A stretch of DNA of 64,000 nucleotides from Myxococcus sp046520405 (GCA_046520405.1 JBKGHI010000013.1:8589-72588), one strand, 5' to 3'. Numbered from the stretch's first letter, positions 8,591 to 17,665 are shown. The notes: generated from the sequence alone by a model not told the origin. Program-made: numbers and translations.

Positions 8591-9286
8591 TCAGGGCTGC
8601 TGCTGGGAGCCGCTGCCTCCGTAGCCCTGGTCCTGGAGTTGCTGCCAGCGCGCCTTGGCCTGCTCCTCGCGCTGGAGATTGGAGTCCACCTGGTGTTGCT
8701 GTTCCGCGGCCCTGCGCCGGGCGTCGGCTACCGCGCTGGCGAAGTCACCCGCGTTCAGCTCCTTCGCCCGGACGTCCGCGTTCGCGTTGACCGCTTCGAA
8801 CTCCGCCTGTTCGAGCTGGGCGTCGGCCACGTCCAGTTCCCGCTGGCGCATGTCCTCCAGGGACTTCAACGTCGTCACCGCGTCGTCGCGCCAGGCTGTC
8901 TCCGCTTCGGCCAATGTCACGGCATGCTGGGCCGAGCAGGCGGCGGCCTGGGCCTGCTCGATGGCCGCGGGGTCCCCCGTTTCTTCCGCGGACTTCAGCG
9001 CCAGCTTGGCTGCCGCATGGCGGGACTTCGCGGCCTCCTCGTTCCGCTGCGCGACTTCCTTCGCCGCCTCCGCGTCCTTCCGGGCCACCTGCGCGCGGGT
9101 GATCTGCTCCCGGGCCTGCTCCTCCGTGAGCTCCGCCTGCTGCACGGAGCCCAGCTTGTCTGGCGGGACGCGCGCCACCCATTCCTTATCCACCTTCGCC
9201 GCGCTGGAGCTGGCGCGGTGGGAGGCACAGCCCCCCAACAGCAACAGGGCCGTGCCGGCCACTCCCAGGTATATCCGACGCGCCAT
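8591..9286 (-). CDS. Coiled-coil lipoprotein of unknown function
   Basis: 231 residues from the ATG at 9286 (GGGAGGA upstream). The N-terminus is a lipoprotein signal with lipobox LLLLGGC. The mature part is almost wholly helical and rich in Ala, Glu, Lys and Gln, with heptad-like repeats from about residue 55 to 205. The tail is GYGGSGSQQQP. One lone Cys lies mid-helix (AAACSAQ). It is expected to be membrane-anchored in the periplasm with an extended rod, as in other coiled-coil envelope lipoproteins. No catalytic motif is visible and I do not recognise a named family. Confidence 0.75.
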   Translation of the reverse strand: MARRIYLGVAGTALLLLGGCASHRASSSAAKVDKEWVARVPPDKLGSVQQAELTEEQAREQITRAQVARKDAEAAKEVAQRNEEAAKSRHAAAKLALKSAEETGDPAAIEQAQAAACSAQHAVTLAEAETAWRDDAVTTLKSLEDMRQRELDVADAQLEQAEFEAVNANADVRAKELNAGDFASAVADARRRAAEQQHQVDSNLQREEQAKARWQQLQDQGYGGSGSQQQP

Positions 9287-9426
9287 GGCGTCCTCCCGGT
9301 CCAAGGGTCTTGTTGGAAACTGTGCGCACGCGGGGGAGGGTGAAAGCAGCGGCGCGGCGCTCGGCGTGTCACAGGCCCCTGCCGCGTGGGGTGGGGCTGT
9401 CACGGGGCGTGGCGGTCGCCGCGCCG

Positions 9427-10314
9427 CTAGCTGGGGTCCAGCAGGGCTTCGAAGAGTGTGCGCGGGTCCATGCCCGGCGGCAGGCCGGAGACGCCACCGT
9501 CATTCACCTCCACCACCGCCCAGCCCCCGTCCTGGAGCATGGCCACATCAAGAGTGAGGAAGGGCGAGTCGATGCGCCGGGCCAGGGTCTCGAAGCCGGT
9601 GAAGTCCGGCACGTCGACGTCGAACTCGTGGTACGGCTCGGCGGCGAGCAGCCGGCCGCCTCCGAAGAAGAGCCGGTACTCCAGGTGGGCTGGGCCCGCC
9701 GGCGTGCGGCCGTATTCCTTGAAGGGGAGGAACTTGCGGACGACGAGCCCGCGCTCGAAGCGCTCACCGCGCTCGTCGAGGAGGTTGGCGCAGATCTGCT
9801 CGAAGCGCGCCTGCGTCGTGCCCTCGGGGATGAAGCAGGCCTCGTCCCAGCGCTCCTTGGCCGACTTCACGTGGTCCTTCACCAGCCAGGGCTGCGGGCC
9901 GAGCGCCTGGGCCGCGTGCCACGCCTCCGCCGCGTCCGTGCCCTCTGTCCAGACGCTGCGGGCGGTGTAGCGGGACAGCCGGGGGTACCAGTGGGGGAGG
10001 TAGAGCGCCGCCGCGTACTGCTCGGGCGTCGTGGTGAGCCGGTGTCCCAGGGCGGACACGGCTTCGTCCAGCGCGGTGTACTCCTCCTCCGTCAGCATCC
10101 AGCCCCGGTAGAGGAGCTTGAGCCGGCCGCGCTCGGGGAGGGTGGTGAGGGCCTGTTCGGCGTTGCCGGAGAGGAGGGCGCTCAGGTCGGCCTGGTAGGT
10201 GTCCACCCCGAGCGCCTCGGCCGCGTCGGCCTCCACGTCGAAGGGGTCGTCCTGGGTGGGATTCCGACCGAAGAGGATGGCGCGCGCGTGAGACGGACGT
10301 CGGGAGCCTGGCAT
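9427..10314 (-). CDS. ATP-grasp enzyme, R2K-clade/DUF4343-like
   Basis: About 295 residues. I prefer the ATG at 10314 because GAGG lies 7 bases upstream; a GTG at 10386 and an ATG at 10329 are also in frame. The block WLVKDHVKSAKERWDEACFI matches the Lys-rich nucleotide-binding segment of the R2K clade. The C-terminal LTLDVAMLQDGGWAVVEVND supplies the metal-binding Asp, Glu and Asn of an ATP-grasp fold. Such enzymes ligate a carboxylate to an amine or peptide and often belong to peptide-tagging or secondary-metabolite pathways. No partner is adjacent; neighbours are the coiled-coil lipoprotein and an M49-like peptidase. Substrate unknown. Confidence 0.75.
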   Translation of the reverse strand: MPGSRRPSHARAILFGRNPTQDDPFDVEADAAEALGVDTYQADLSALLSGNAEQALTTLPERGRLKLLYRGWMLTEEEYTALDEAVSALGHRLTTTPEQYAAALYLPHWYPRLSRYTARSVWTEGTDAAEAWHAAQALGPQPWLVKDHVKSAKERWDEACFIPEGTTQARFEQICANLLDERGERFERGLVVRKFLPFKEYGRTPAGPAHLEYRLFFGGGRLLAAEPYHEFDVDVPDFTGFETLARRIDSPFLTLDVAMLQDGGWAVVEVNDGGVSGLPPGMDPRTLFEALLDPS

Positions 10315-10419
10315 CCAGAAGCCTCGCATCAAGGGTGGCGGTGTGTGGGGGGCACCTCCGACGCGTGCGCACGCCGACCCTGACACGGCCCGTTGACGCC
10401 CTGGCCTCAGGCTCTGCTG

Positions 10420-10450
10420 CCGGTCCCCGCGAGGACGTCGCGGGGACCGG
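10420..10450. terminator. Hairpin terminator of the M49-like peptidase gene
   Basis: Perfect 13-bp stem (CCGGTCCCCGCGA / TCGCGGGGACCGG) with loop GGACG, starting 12 bases downstream of the peptidase stop codon on the minus strand. Confidence 0.7.
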
Positions 10451-10461
10451 AGGCGGGGACC

Positions 10462-12276
10462 TCAGTCCCCCAGCGCGCCGTAGCGGACCAGCCGGAAGCG
10501 GGCGCCCTGCGCGTCCCGGATGCGGGCGGCCAGCTTCTCGTGCAGCTCCGGCGTCCAGGCGCTCCACCGCTGGAAGAAGGCCGCCGTGGCCGCCTTGTCA
10601 CCCCCGTGCTGGAGCGCGAGCACCTTCTCCAGCAGCGACGTCACCACGGCCGGGTACTTGTCGTATTGGATGCTCAGGCGCGCCGTCTGCGGGTCCGCCT
10701 GGATGAGGCCGTGCTCCAGGAACCAGTTGAACTGCACCAGTTGCATGCGCTGGTAGGGCTGGTCCTCACGCGGGCGCACATTCTGAAGCGTGCGGCGGAT
10801 GCCGGAGGCCTGCACCGCGCGCAGCCCGGCGGCGTCCAGCGTGCCCTTCTTGTGGAAGTCATGGAGCGAGAAGAGGCTCACCAGGTCCGCCTTCATCTCC
10901 TCCACGGCGCCGGCGTAGTCCTCCAGCGCGTCGTCCAGGTTGCGGCCCTTCGCGTCCCGGTCCGGCCCCAGGTAGTGCCCCACCTCGTGCCACAGCGTGC
11001 GCTGGAAGTTGCCTTCGGAGACCAGCTCCCGGGCGTGGGCGTCCGCCACCGCGGCGCGCCAGATGCGTTCGTCGGACGCGAACAGCTCCGGGTTCCGCAT
11101 GATGTTCTCCCGCAGGAGGATGGTGCGGCCGTAGCGGCGCGCGGTGAGCGCGTCGTTGGGGAGGATGCTCGCGGTGTTGGTGCCACGCGACTGGCCGAAG
11201 TCGGCGATGACCTCGTAGACGCCCACGGGGATGTCCTCGCGCACTCGCTTCTTCGCGGCGTAGGGCAGCGCGTCCTCCACCCCCTGGAGCCCGCCCAGGC
11301 GCTTGCGCAGCGCCTGCGTGGCCTCCTCGTTGCGCAGCAGCACCGACAGGCTGTGGAACGCCTTCACGCCGAAGAGCGCGTCGTCATACGTCTCATACGC
11401 GCCCAACTGCACGTTGAGCTTCTGGAAGCGGCCCGTCACCCACGCCGCGTCGCCGCTCTCGTAGTCGTTGCTGAGCAGGTCGCGAGCGCGGTTGCGCAGG
11501 TAGCGCGCCAGCTCCACGTCGCTGGCCTCCAGCCGCCGCGCCGCGCGCATCACCAGCCCGTAGGCCTTCACCAGCTCCGGCCCGTAGGCCACCGCGTACG
11601 GCACCGCGTAGAGCACCTTGGCGTCGGGCCGCTTCGCCTTCGCCTGCAGGGCTTCACGCAGGCCCGGGTGCAGCGTGTCCAGCACCGGGTACGTCTGGAG
11701 GACCTTCACGTCCTGGCGCAGGTTGGCCGCCGTGGCGCGGCGGACCACCGACTTCTCGTTCAGCAGGGACGCGCGCTCGCCGGGGTTCGCCGCCAGGAAG
11801 GTGTCCACCTCCGCCCGCGTGACGTCCACCGGGTACACGTTGCGCGCGGCCACCTGCGCGTCCACCGGCAGGAAGGCCTCCCGCGCGTTGCTCAGCGTGC
11901 TGGCGATGGGGCCCTGGTACAGCCGGTACAGCGCCAGCAGGTCCTGCGTGCGCTTGGGGCTGCCCAGCTTCTTGTCCAGCGCCTGGAGCTTCGCGTGGGC
12001 GGGGAGCGCCTGGTGGTGACGCGACGTCTCGTAAAGGCCCTGGAAGATGGCGCCCACCTCCAGCAGGTCCTTCACCGCCGCCTGTTCGTCAGCGGTGAGG
12101 CGGGAGAGGTCCGGCGACAAGCGGACCTCCTGCGTCTTGGCGAGCACTTCGGCCACCTTCTCCTCGGGCCAGTAGCCCGGAGGCAGGGTGGGGGAAGGAC
12201 GGCTGGGGGCGGCGGCCTGCGCCGAAAGCGCCAGGAGGGCGGCGGCGCCCAGGGACAGGGCGTGGGGGATTCGCAT
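10462..12276 (-). CDS. Secreted M49-like (dipeptidyl peptidase III-type) zinc peptidase
   Basis: 604 residues from the ATG at 12276, opening the signal peptide MRIPHALSLGAAALLALSAQ. The zinc motif HEVGHYLGP fits the HExxGH pattern of family M49, and the second ligand motif EEMKADL matches the family EEC[KR]A[DE] pattern with Met for Cys. The N-terminal half is helical. Members cleave dipeptides from peptide N-termini; bacterial periplasmic relatives are poorly characterised. A 111-base divergent promoter region separates it from the next gene. Confidence 0.75.
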   Translation of the reverse strand: MRIPHALSLGAAALLALSAQAAAPSRPSPTLPPGYWPEEKVAEVLAKTQEVRLSPDLSRLTADEQAAVKDLLEVGAIFQGLYETSRHHQALPAHAKLQALDKKLGSPKRTQDLLALYRLYQGPIASTLSNAREAFLPVDAQVAARNVYPVDVTRAEVDTFLAANPGERASLLNEKSVVRRATAANLRQDVKVLQTYPVLDTLHPGLREALQAKAKRPDAKVLYAVPYAVAYGPELVKAYGLVMRAARRLEASDVELARYLRNRARDLLSNDYESGDAAWVTGRFQKLNVQLGAYETYDDALFGVKAFHSLSVLLRNEEATQALRKRLGGLQGVEDALPYAAKKRVREDIPVGVYEVIADFGQSRGTNTASILPNDALTARRYGRTILLRENIMRNPELFASDERIWRAAVADAHARELVSEGNFQRTLWHEVGHYLGPDRDAKGRNLDDALEDYAGAVEEMKADLVSLFSLHDFHKKGTLDAAGLRAVQASGIRRTLQNVRPREDQPYQRMQLVQFNWFLEHGLIQADPQTARLSIQYDKYPAVVTSLLEKVLALQHGGDKAATAAFFQRWSAWTPELHEKLAARIRDAQGARFRLVRYGALGD

Positions 12277-12387
12277 GACGCACAAGATTGCCACGGAGGT
12301 GCGCGTATTCCCCACGGGTTCGGTTGGATTGCGTCACGCACGAGTGACGTCCTGTGCTCCGGACAAGTCTTGCGCTACACGGTGCGC

Positions 12388-13597
12388 ATGAAAACCAAAC
12401 TTCCCCTGTTTGTATCTCTATCCGCGTTGATTGGCTGTGGGGCCCGGGTCCTCGGACCCCATGCAGGAGGCCATCGCGCTGGGCACGCGGACCCAGGCGC
12501 TGGCCACCGGGACGCCCGCCTCCGAGGGCGTGCTGTCCTTCCTCAACGACTACTCCATCTCCTTCAACGAGCTGGACGTGGAGGTGCCGCTGGACGCCCA
12601 GGCGGCGCAGGCGTTGATTGACTTCCGCGAGGGCCCGGACGGCCAGCTCCGCACGGGGGATGACCGCCGCTTCGTGAGCATCGAGCAGGTGGACGCGGTG
12701 CCGCACGTGGGCCCCGCGGCGCTGGCCGCGCTGGAGGCGTACGCCAAGGGCACGGGCCGCGTGGAGCTGCCGGTGGACGGCCACGTGGGCACCTTCCACG
12801 GCGTGCCCTTCAACATGGCGGAGGCCCGCCGCGCCATCCACGCGGCGAACACGGAGAGCGCGTCCACGCTGGAGACCGTCTTCGCCATTCCCCAGGCCGC
12901 GGTGCAGAGCCTGGTGGCGGCGCGTCCCATCCTCCACATGATTCAGCTCTCCCGGCTGGCGAACGTGGACGCCCTCACGCTGAACCAGCTCAAGTCCAAC
13001 ACGCAGTTGGGCGCCGAAGGTGACCCCTGCACGGGCCCCGGCCTCTGTCAGCCCGGCCTCGTCTGCGAGGGCCGGCCCGGTGACGGCTCCAGCCCCTACG
13101 GCCGCTGCGTCGACACCGCGTACCTCGCCGGCAACGGCGACGTGTGCTCGCGCTTCATGGCGTGCCCGTCGGCGGACCTCATCTGCATCGGCCTGGCGTC
13201 CGGTTGGGTGGAGGGCTACTGCGCTCCGGCGTGGATGGGCGCCTCCTTCATCGAGTACTCGGACCTGCGGCTCCAGTCGACGAACCCGCTGGTGACGGCG
13301 CCGCTCACGGTGGTGGGCCTGGCCACGGTGCCCATGGACATCAACGTGGAGCTGGACATCGTCCACAGCGCGCCGCAGCGGCTGGTGCTGACGCTGGAGG
13401 ACCCGGGTGGTGAGACGGCCCTGCTGTGGGACGGCCCGAACGAGGGCACGCCGCCCTCGCGCATCGTCGTGACGCGTGGCATCCCGCGCGATGGCTCCAT
13501 CAACGGCCGCTGGAAGCTGCACGTCGCCAACCCTTCCGGAGTGGGCAGCGGCACGCTGCGCTCGTGGACGCTGAAGCTCACCAGCCGCTACGACTGA
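12388..13597 (+). CDS. Lipoprotein with proprotein-convertase P-domain (frameshifted at the lipobox)
   Basis: The signal peptide MKTKLPLFVSLSALIGC (ATG at 12388, lipobox ALIGC) is in one frame. The rest, beginning PGSSDPMQEAIALG, is in the next. The switch is inside the run of four G at 12439-12442; with three G the reading is CGPGSSDPMQ and the gene is 402 codons. Mature domains: a helix-hairpin-helix-like segment (EQVDAVPHVGPAALAALEAY), a Cys-rich middle (GDPCTGPGLCQPGLVC and DVCSRFMACPSADLICIG), and a C-terminal P-domain-like beta-sandwich ending SGTLRSWTLKLTSRYD. Probably a surface-exposed adhesion or protease-associated lipoprotein. As sequenced, the export signal is separated from the body. 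Confidence 0.75.
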
Positions 13598-13610
13598 GCA
13601 GGCGGGGTTC

Positions 13611-13646
13611 GCGGTGGGCCTCCGCGTTTCTTCAGGGGCCCACCGC
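13611..13646. terminator. Hairpin terminator between convergent lipoprotein and amidase genes
   Basis: Ten-bp perfect stem GCGGTGGGCC / GGCCCACCGC with a 16-base loop, located between the two stop codons. Confidence 0.6.
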
Positions 13647-13660
13647 GCGTTTCACGGTGG

Positions 13661-15106
13661 CTACGCGGGCTGGGTGACGTGCACCGGAGGCCGCCGCTGC
13701 GCCCAGGGCTGGGCCTGCTCCAACTGCCCGGCGAGCCGGAAGAGCGTCGCCTCGTCGGCATACCGGCCGGCGAACTGGACACCGATGGGCAGGCCTTCCT
13801 CGCTCCAGTGCAGCGGCACGGACATGGCGGGCTGCCCGGTGACGTTGAACATCGCGGTGAAGGGGCAGTGGCCGAAGGCGTGGTCGTACCACTCGCGCGC
13901 GGTCCGGGCCACGTTGGCGTCCATCATGCCCAGCGGGAAGGGCGGGGTGGCCACCGTGGGCGACAGGAGCACGTCGTACTCCTGGAAGAAGGCGCCCACC
14001 TGACGTGACACCAGGTTGAAGACGCCGAGTGCCCGTTGCAGGTCCGTGGCCTTCAGCTCGCGGCCGTGGCGCACCGCCGCCCAGGTGGTGGCTTCGAGCA
14101 GCTCCGGGCCCGCATCGCGTCCGGAGAACTGGCTCAGCGCGCCCACCAGGGAGGCCATGGTCACCGACCACACGGTGCAGACGGCCTCGTGCAGCAGTTG
14201 CCCGTCATGCTCGGGCGCGGCCTCGACGACCTCGTGGCCCAGCTCCGTACACAGGCGCGCCGCCGCCTGGGCGGCCTCCACACATTCCCGGCTCACCGGG
14301 GAGCCCATGGGCGACTCCGTCATCAACGCGATGCGAAGCCGGCCCGGCGCGCGGCCCACTTCCTCCAGGTACGGTCGCTGCGGCGGCGGGGCGTAGTACG
14401 GGTCACCCGCCTCCGGGCCGTGGGTGGCGTCCAGCATCGCCGCGCTGTCGCGCACGCTGCGGGACAGCGCATGCTCGATGCCCATCCCGCAGATGAGGTC
14501 GCCCGCGTCTGGCCCCAGCGAGATGCGGCCCCGCGTGGGCTTCAGCCCGAAGACGCCGCAGAGCGAGGCGGGGATGCGCAGCGAACCGCCCCCGTCATTG
14601 CCGTGGGCAATGGGGACGATGCCCGCCGCCACCGCCGCCGCCGAGCCACCGCTGGAGCCGCCCGGACTGCGCCCCACGTCCCACGGGTTGTGCGTGGGGC
14701 CGTGGAGCAGCGGCTCCGTGCTGCCGTTGTTGCCGAACTCCGGCGCGTTCGTCCGGCCCAGGAGCACCAGGCCCGCGCGCCGGTAGCGCGCCATCAACGC
14801 GCTGTCGTGAGGGAACACCGTTCCCTGGCCCAGCCTGCTCCCCATCTCACTGGGCACCCCCGCGGCGTGGACGCCAATGTCCTTGATGAGGAAGGGCACG
14901 CCCCGAAAGGGGCCGTCCGGGAGGCCTTGCTTCAGCGTGTCGTTCGCGTCGCCTTCGCGCGTGTCGATGACGGCGTTCAGCTTCGGATTGACGCGCTGGA
15001 TGGCCTCCACCGCCACCCGGAGCAGCTCCTCGGGGGAGACTTCCTTCCGACGTACCAGCTCCGCCAGTCCCACGGCGTCAAAGCGACTGTAGTCATCCAG
15101 GTTCAT
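13661..15106 (-). CDS. Amidase-signature family hydrolase
   Basis: 481 residues, usual length for the family. The Ser-cisSer-Lys catalytic triad is visible: Lys in VPFLIKDIG (about residue 75), the Gly/Ser-rich stretch SPGGSSGGSAAAVAAG (about 146-160) and GGGSLRIPAS just after. Cytosolic, no signal peptide. It hydrolyses amides such as aryl or aliphatic amides or Glu-tRNA-linked substrates; with no GatB/GatC nearby it is not likely to be GatA. It is 87 bases downstream of the lanthipeptide exporter gene's stop side and in the same direction as the lan operon, but nothing ties it to that pathway. Confidence 0.88.
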   Translation of the reverse strand: MNLDDYSRFDAVGLAELVRRKEVSPEELLRVAVEAIQRVNPKLNAVIDTREGDANDTLKQGLPDGPFRGVPFLIKDIGVHAAGVPSEMGSRLGQGTVFPHDSALMARYRRAGLVLLGRTNAPEFGNNGSTEPLLHGPTHNPWDVGRSPGGSSGGSAAAVAAGIVPIAHGNDGGGSLRIPASLCGVFGLKPTRGRISLGPDAGDLICGMGIEHALSRSVRDSAAMLDATHGPEAGDPYYAPPPQRPYLEEVGRAPGRLRIALMTESPMGSPVSRECVEAAQAAARLCTELGHEVVEAAPEHDGQLLHEAVCTVWSVTMASLVGALSQFSGRDAGPELLEATTWAAVRHGRELKATDLQRALGVFNLVSRQVGAFFQEYDVLLSPTVATPPFPLGMMDANVARTAREWYDHAFGHCPFTAMFNVTGQPAMSVPLHWSEEGLPIGVQFAGRYADEATLFRLAGQLEQAQPWAQRRPPVHVTQPA

Positions 15107-15193
15107 GAATCCCTCGCAGGCGCCGGCCGGCAGGTCGCGGCCCGGTCGCGGGAAACAGGATATTCACGATTCCCGGGTCGTACTCCAGGCGCC

Positions 15194-17395
15194 TCAGCCG
15201 GTGGCCTGGGTGCGCTCTTCCCGCTGGGCATTCACCAGCGACGCGTAGGTGCCCTGGCGCTCCAGCAGCTCCTGGTGCCGCCCCACCTCCACCACGCGGC
15301 CCGCCTCCATGACCAGGATGGTGTCGGCGGTGCGCACCGTGCTGAGGCGGTGGGCGATGACGACGCGCGTGCACTTGAGCGACGCCAGCGCCTGTTGCAC
15401 GTGGGCCTCGGTGGCGGCGTCCAGCGCGCTGGTGGCTTCATCCAGCAGGAGGATGGCGGGCCGGCGCACCAGCGCGCGCGCCAGGGCCAGCCGCTGGCGC
15501 TGACCGCCGGACATGGAGAGGCCACGGTCCGTCAGCGGCGTGTCGTACTGCATGGGCATGGCCATGATGTCGTCGTGGATGTGGGCCAGCTTCGCGGCCT
15601 CCACGACGCGGTCCATGTCCAGGTCCGGGTCGCTCAGGGTGATGTTCTCCCGCAGCGACGCGTTGAAGAACGAGGCGTCCTGCAACACCACGCCCAACTG
15701 GCTGCGCACCGCGCGCAAATCCAGCTCGCCCAGCTCCACGCCGTCATACCGGACGTGGCCGGAGGTGGGCAGGTAGAGCCCCAGCAGCAGGTGCGCCAGC
15801 GTGCTCTTGCCCGCGCCCGAGCGCCCGACGAGCGCCACCATCTGCCCCGGCTCCACGCTGACGGACACGCCCTGCACCACCCAGGCGGAGTGGGGGGTGT
15901 AGCGGAAGCGCACATCCTCCAGGGTGACGGCGCCGCGCAGCGTGGTGGGCCGGCCCTGGTGTGCGGCGTCGCGCTCGGGCGGCGTGTCCAGCACGTCGTT
16001 GATGCGCTCCAGGTAGGTGCCCAGGAACTGGAGCTGCCCGCCGGTGCCCAGCAGGTTGGACAGCGGAATCAGCAGCGCGGTGGCCAGCGCGTTGATGCTC
16101 AACATCTGTCCCAGGGACATCGCGCCGTCCAGCACGCGCCACGCGCCCACGCACAGCAGCACCAGCGGGGACACGCGGCGCAGCGTGCCCGTCAGCGCGT
16201 CCAGCCACGCGGAGAGCCGGCCGCGCTCCAGCTCCACATTGAGCAGGTCCACGTAGAGGTTGGAGTAGCTGCCCACCATGCGGCCCTCCACGCCGAACGC
16301 CTTGAGCGTCTGCATGCCGGACAGCATGGCCATCAGGTAGCTCTGGCTGCGCACGCCCATGTCCAGGCTGCGCGAAAGGTGGTTGCGCTGGCGGGCGCGG
16401 GGCAGCGCGAACACCAATACCTGCAACAAGCCCAGGCCCACCACCAGCAGCCCCAGCGACGCGTCCGCCACCAGCAGCAACGCCAGGTAGAGGAGCACCA
16501 GGGCACCATCGAGCGCGCTGGACAGCAGGCCGGTGGACAGCAGGTCGCGGATGGCCTGCTGCGAGCTCAGCCGTGTCAGCAAGTCGCCCGCGGGCCGGAG
16601 CTGGAAGAAGGGGTAGGCCAGGCTCACCAGGTGGTCCAGCAGCCCCTGTGTCATCTGCGAGTCCAGCCGGGTGCGCAGCTCCACCAGGAGCTGGCCGCGT
16701 ACCACCGACGTGAGCAGCTCGAAGAGCAACACGCCCGCCAGCGCCGCGGACAGCACCCCCATCAGCGAGTAGTCCTGCCGGGGCACCACCCGGTCCACCA
16801 CCATGCCGGTGAGCAGCGGCACCGCCAGCGTCAGCACCTGGAGCACACCGGACAGCGCGAGCACCTTCGCCAGCGTGCCGGCCTGTCGCTTCACCAGCGG
16901 CACGAGGTAGCGGTACGGGCCGCGCCGGGTGCTGCCCTGCTGGAAGCCTTCGGACGGCTCCATCAGCAGCGCCACGCCGGTGAAGCACTGGCTGAACTGC
17001 TCCATGGAGACGCGGCGGCGGCCCTGGTCGGGGTCCACCACCTCCACCCAGCCTCGGCCCAGCCGCTCGAAGACGACGTAGTGCGTGAAGCGCCAGTGGA
17101 GGATGGTGGCCGGTGGCAGGAAGGGCAGCCGGTCCAGGTCCACGGAGATGGCGCGCACGCGCAGGCCCAGCTTCTGCCCCGCGGCCTTCAGCGACTTCGC
17201 GCTGGCGCCGTCACGTCCGGGGCCCGTCACCTCGCGGACCGCCTCCAGGCTCATCTCGCGGCCGTGATAGGCCAGCACCATGGACAGGCAGGCGGCGCCG
17301 CAATCCGTCATCGTCATCTGCCGCACTTCGGGCACGCGCTTGCGCAGGCCGGGCCTCCACCGGCGCTGGGGCTGCTGCGGAGCCTCGGCCGTCAT
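15194..17395 (-). CDS. lanT: C39-peptidase ABC exporter for lanthipeptides (LanT/PCAT)
   Basis: 733 residues. Start ATG at 17395 overlaps the stop of the upstream stub as ATGA, so translation is coupled. N-terminal C39 peptidase: QMTMTDCGAACLSMV with catalytic Cys32, His105 in WRFTHYVVF and Asp121 in VVDPDQG. Then six transmembrane helices (about 160-440), then an ATPase with Walker A GRSGAGKST (about 525), signature MSGGQRQRLALARAL and Walker B ILLLDEATSALD (about 650). PCATs remove the leader after a Gly-Gly or Gly-Ala site and export the modified peptide. The three precursors upstream end their leaders in exactly such sites. This makes it the processing exporter of the cluster. Confidence 0.92.
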   Translation of the reverse strand: MTAEAPQQPQRRWRPGLRKRVPEVRQMTMTDCGAACLSMVLAYHGREMSLEAVREVTGPGRDGASAKSLKAAGQKLGLRVRAISVDLDRLPFLPPATILHWRFTHYVVFERLGRGWVEVVDPDQGRRRVSMEQFSQCFTGVALLMEPSEGFQQGSTRRGPYRYLVPLVKRQAGTLAKVLALSGVLQVLTLAVPLLTGMVVDRVVPRQDYSLMGVLSAALAGVLLFELLTSVVRGQLLVELRTRLDSQMTQGLLDHLVSLAYPFFQLRPAGDLLTRLSSQQAIRDLLSTGLLSSALDGALVLLYLALLLVADASLGLLVVGLGLLQVLVFALPRARQRNHLSRSLDMGVRSQSYLMAMLSGMQTLKAFGVEGRMVGSYSNLYVDLLNVELERGRLSAWLDALTGTLRRVSPLVLLCVGAWRVLDGAMSLGQMLSINALATALLIPLSNLLGTGGQLQFLGTYLERINDVLDTPPERDAAHQGRPTTLRGAVTLEDVRFRYTPHSAWVVQGVSVSVEPGQMVALVGRSGAGKSTLAHLLLGLYLPTSGHVRYDGVELGELDLRAVRSQLGVVLQDASFFNASLRENITLSDPDLDMDRVVEAAKLAHIHDDIMAMPMQYDTPLTDRGLSMSGGQRQRLALARALVRRPAILLLDEATSALDAATEAHVQQALASLKCTRVVIAHRLSTVRTADTILVMEAGRVVEVGRHQELLERQGTYASLVNAQREERTQATG

Positions 17396-17607
17396 GGGAG
17401 CACGTGTCCTTCCTGGGCAATGAGCGCCGGCCACGCCAGGACGCAGAGCACCAGCGTGACGCAGAAGACGCACAGGAGCGCGAACGTCCAGTGCGTCCAC
17501 CGGCGGGAGATGCGCAGCAGGTCACCCTCGTCCTGCACGACGCGCTGGTAATGCGCCAGGGCTTCCTTGCGGAAGATGGAGGGGCGGCCGTCGGTGGGTG
17601 GCTGCAT
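17392..17607 (-). CDS. Short one-helix protein resembling the N-terminus of an HlyD-type adaptor
   Basis: 71 residues. A cytosolic segment SIFRKEALAHYQRV-x3-EGDLLRIS is followed by one transmembrane helix (THWTFALLCVFCVTLVLCVL) and ends nine residues later (AQEGHVLP). This is how membrane-fusion proteins of NHLP/lantibiotic exporters begin (FRxEAL...EGDLLR..., then a helix), but the roughly 350-residue periplasmic coiled-coil and barrel are absent. The next start codon overlaps the stop (ATGA), leaving no room for a lost domain in another frame. Either a deletion remnant or a purposely small exporter subunit. The MFP resemblance is from memory of the family and needs a profile search. Confidence 0.65.
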   Translation of the reverse strand: MQPPTDGRPSIFRKEALAHYQRVVQDEGDLLRISRRWTHWTFALLCVFCVTLVLCVLAWPALIAQEGHVLP

Positions 17608-17633
17608 CGCGTGGGGACGTTAGCGCATGGGGT

Positions 17634-17665
17634 GGGGGACTGGTCCGGGACTGGACCAGTCCCCC
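17634..17665 (-). terminator. Strong hairpin between precursor genes and exporter genes
   Basis: Perfect 13-bp stem GGGGGACTGGTCC / GGACCAGTCCCCC with a 6-base loop. It lies 36 bases after the last precursor gene and 27 bases before the stub gene, reading leftwards. Such intercistronic hairpins act as partial terminators or mRNA 3' stabilisers that keep precursor transcripts above exporter transcripts. Confidence 0.65.

Noticed and set aside
10393..12387. Plus-strand open frame of over 650 codons opposite the M49-like peptidase
   Set aside because: Same artefact of GC-rich antisense; the peptidase on the other strand has motifs, signal peptide and terminator.
13661..15106. Amidase as a tailoring or immunity gene of the lanthipeptide cluster
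   Set aside because: Same direction and close by, but the family has no link to lanthipeptides and a gap with no coupling separates it from lanT.
14036..17551. A plus-strand open frame of about 1170 codons across the amidase and LanT genes
   Set aside because: Antisense to two clear genes; its sequence is His/Gln/Arg/Ala-rich without domains, as expected of the complement of high-GC codons.
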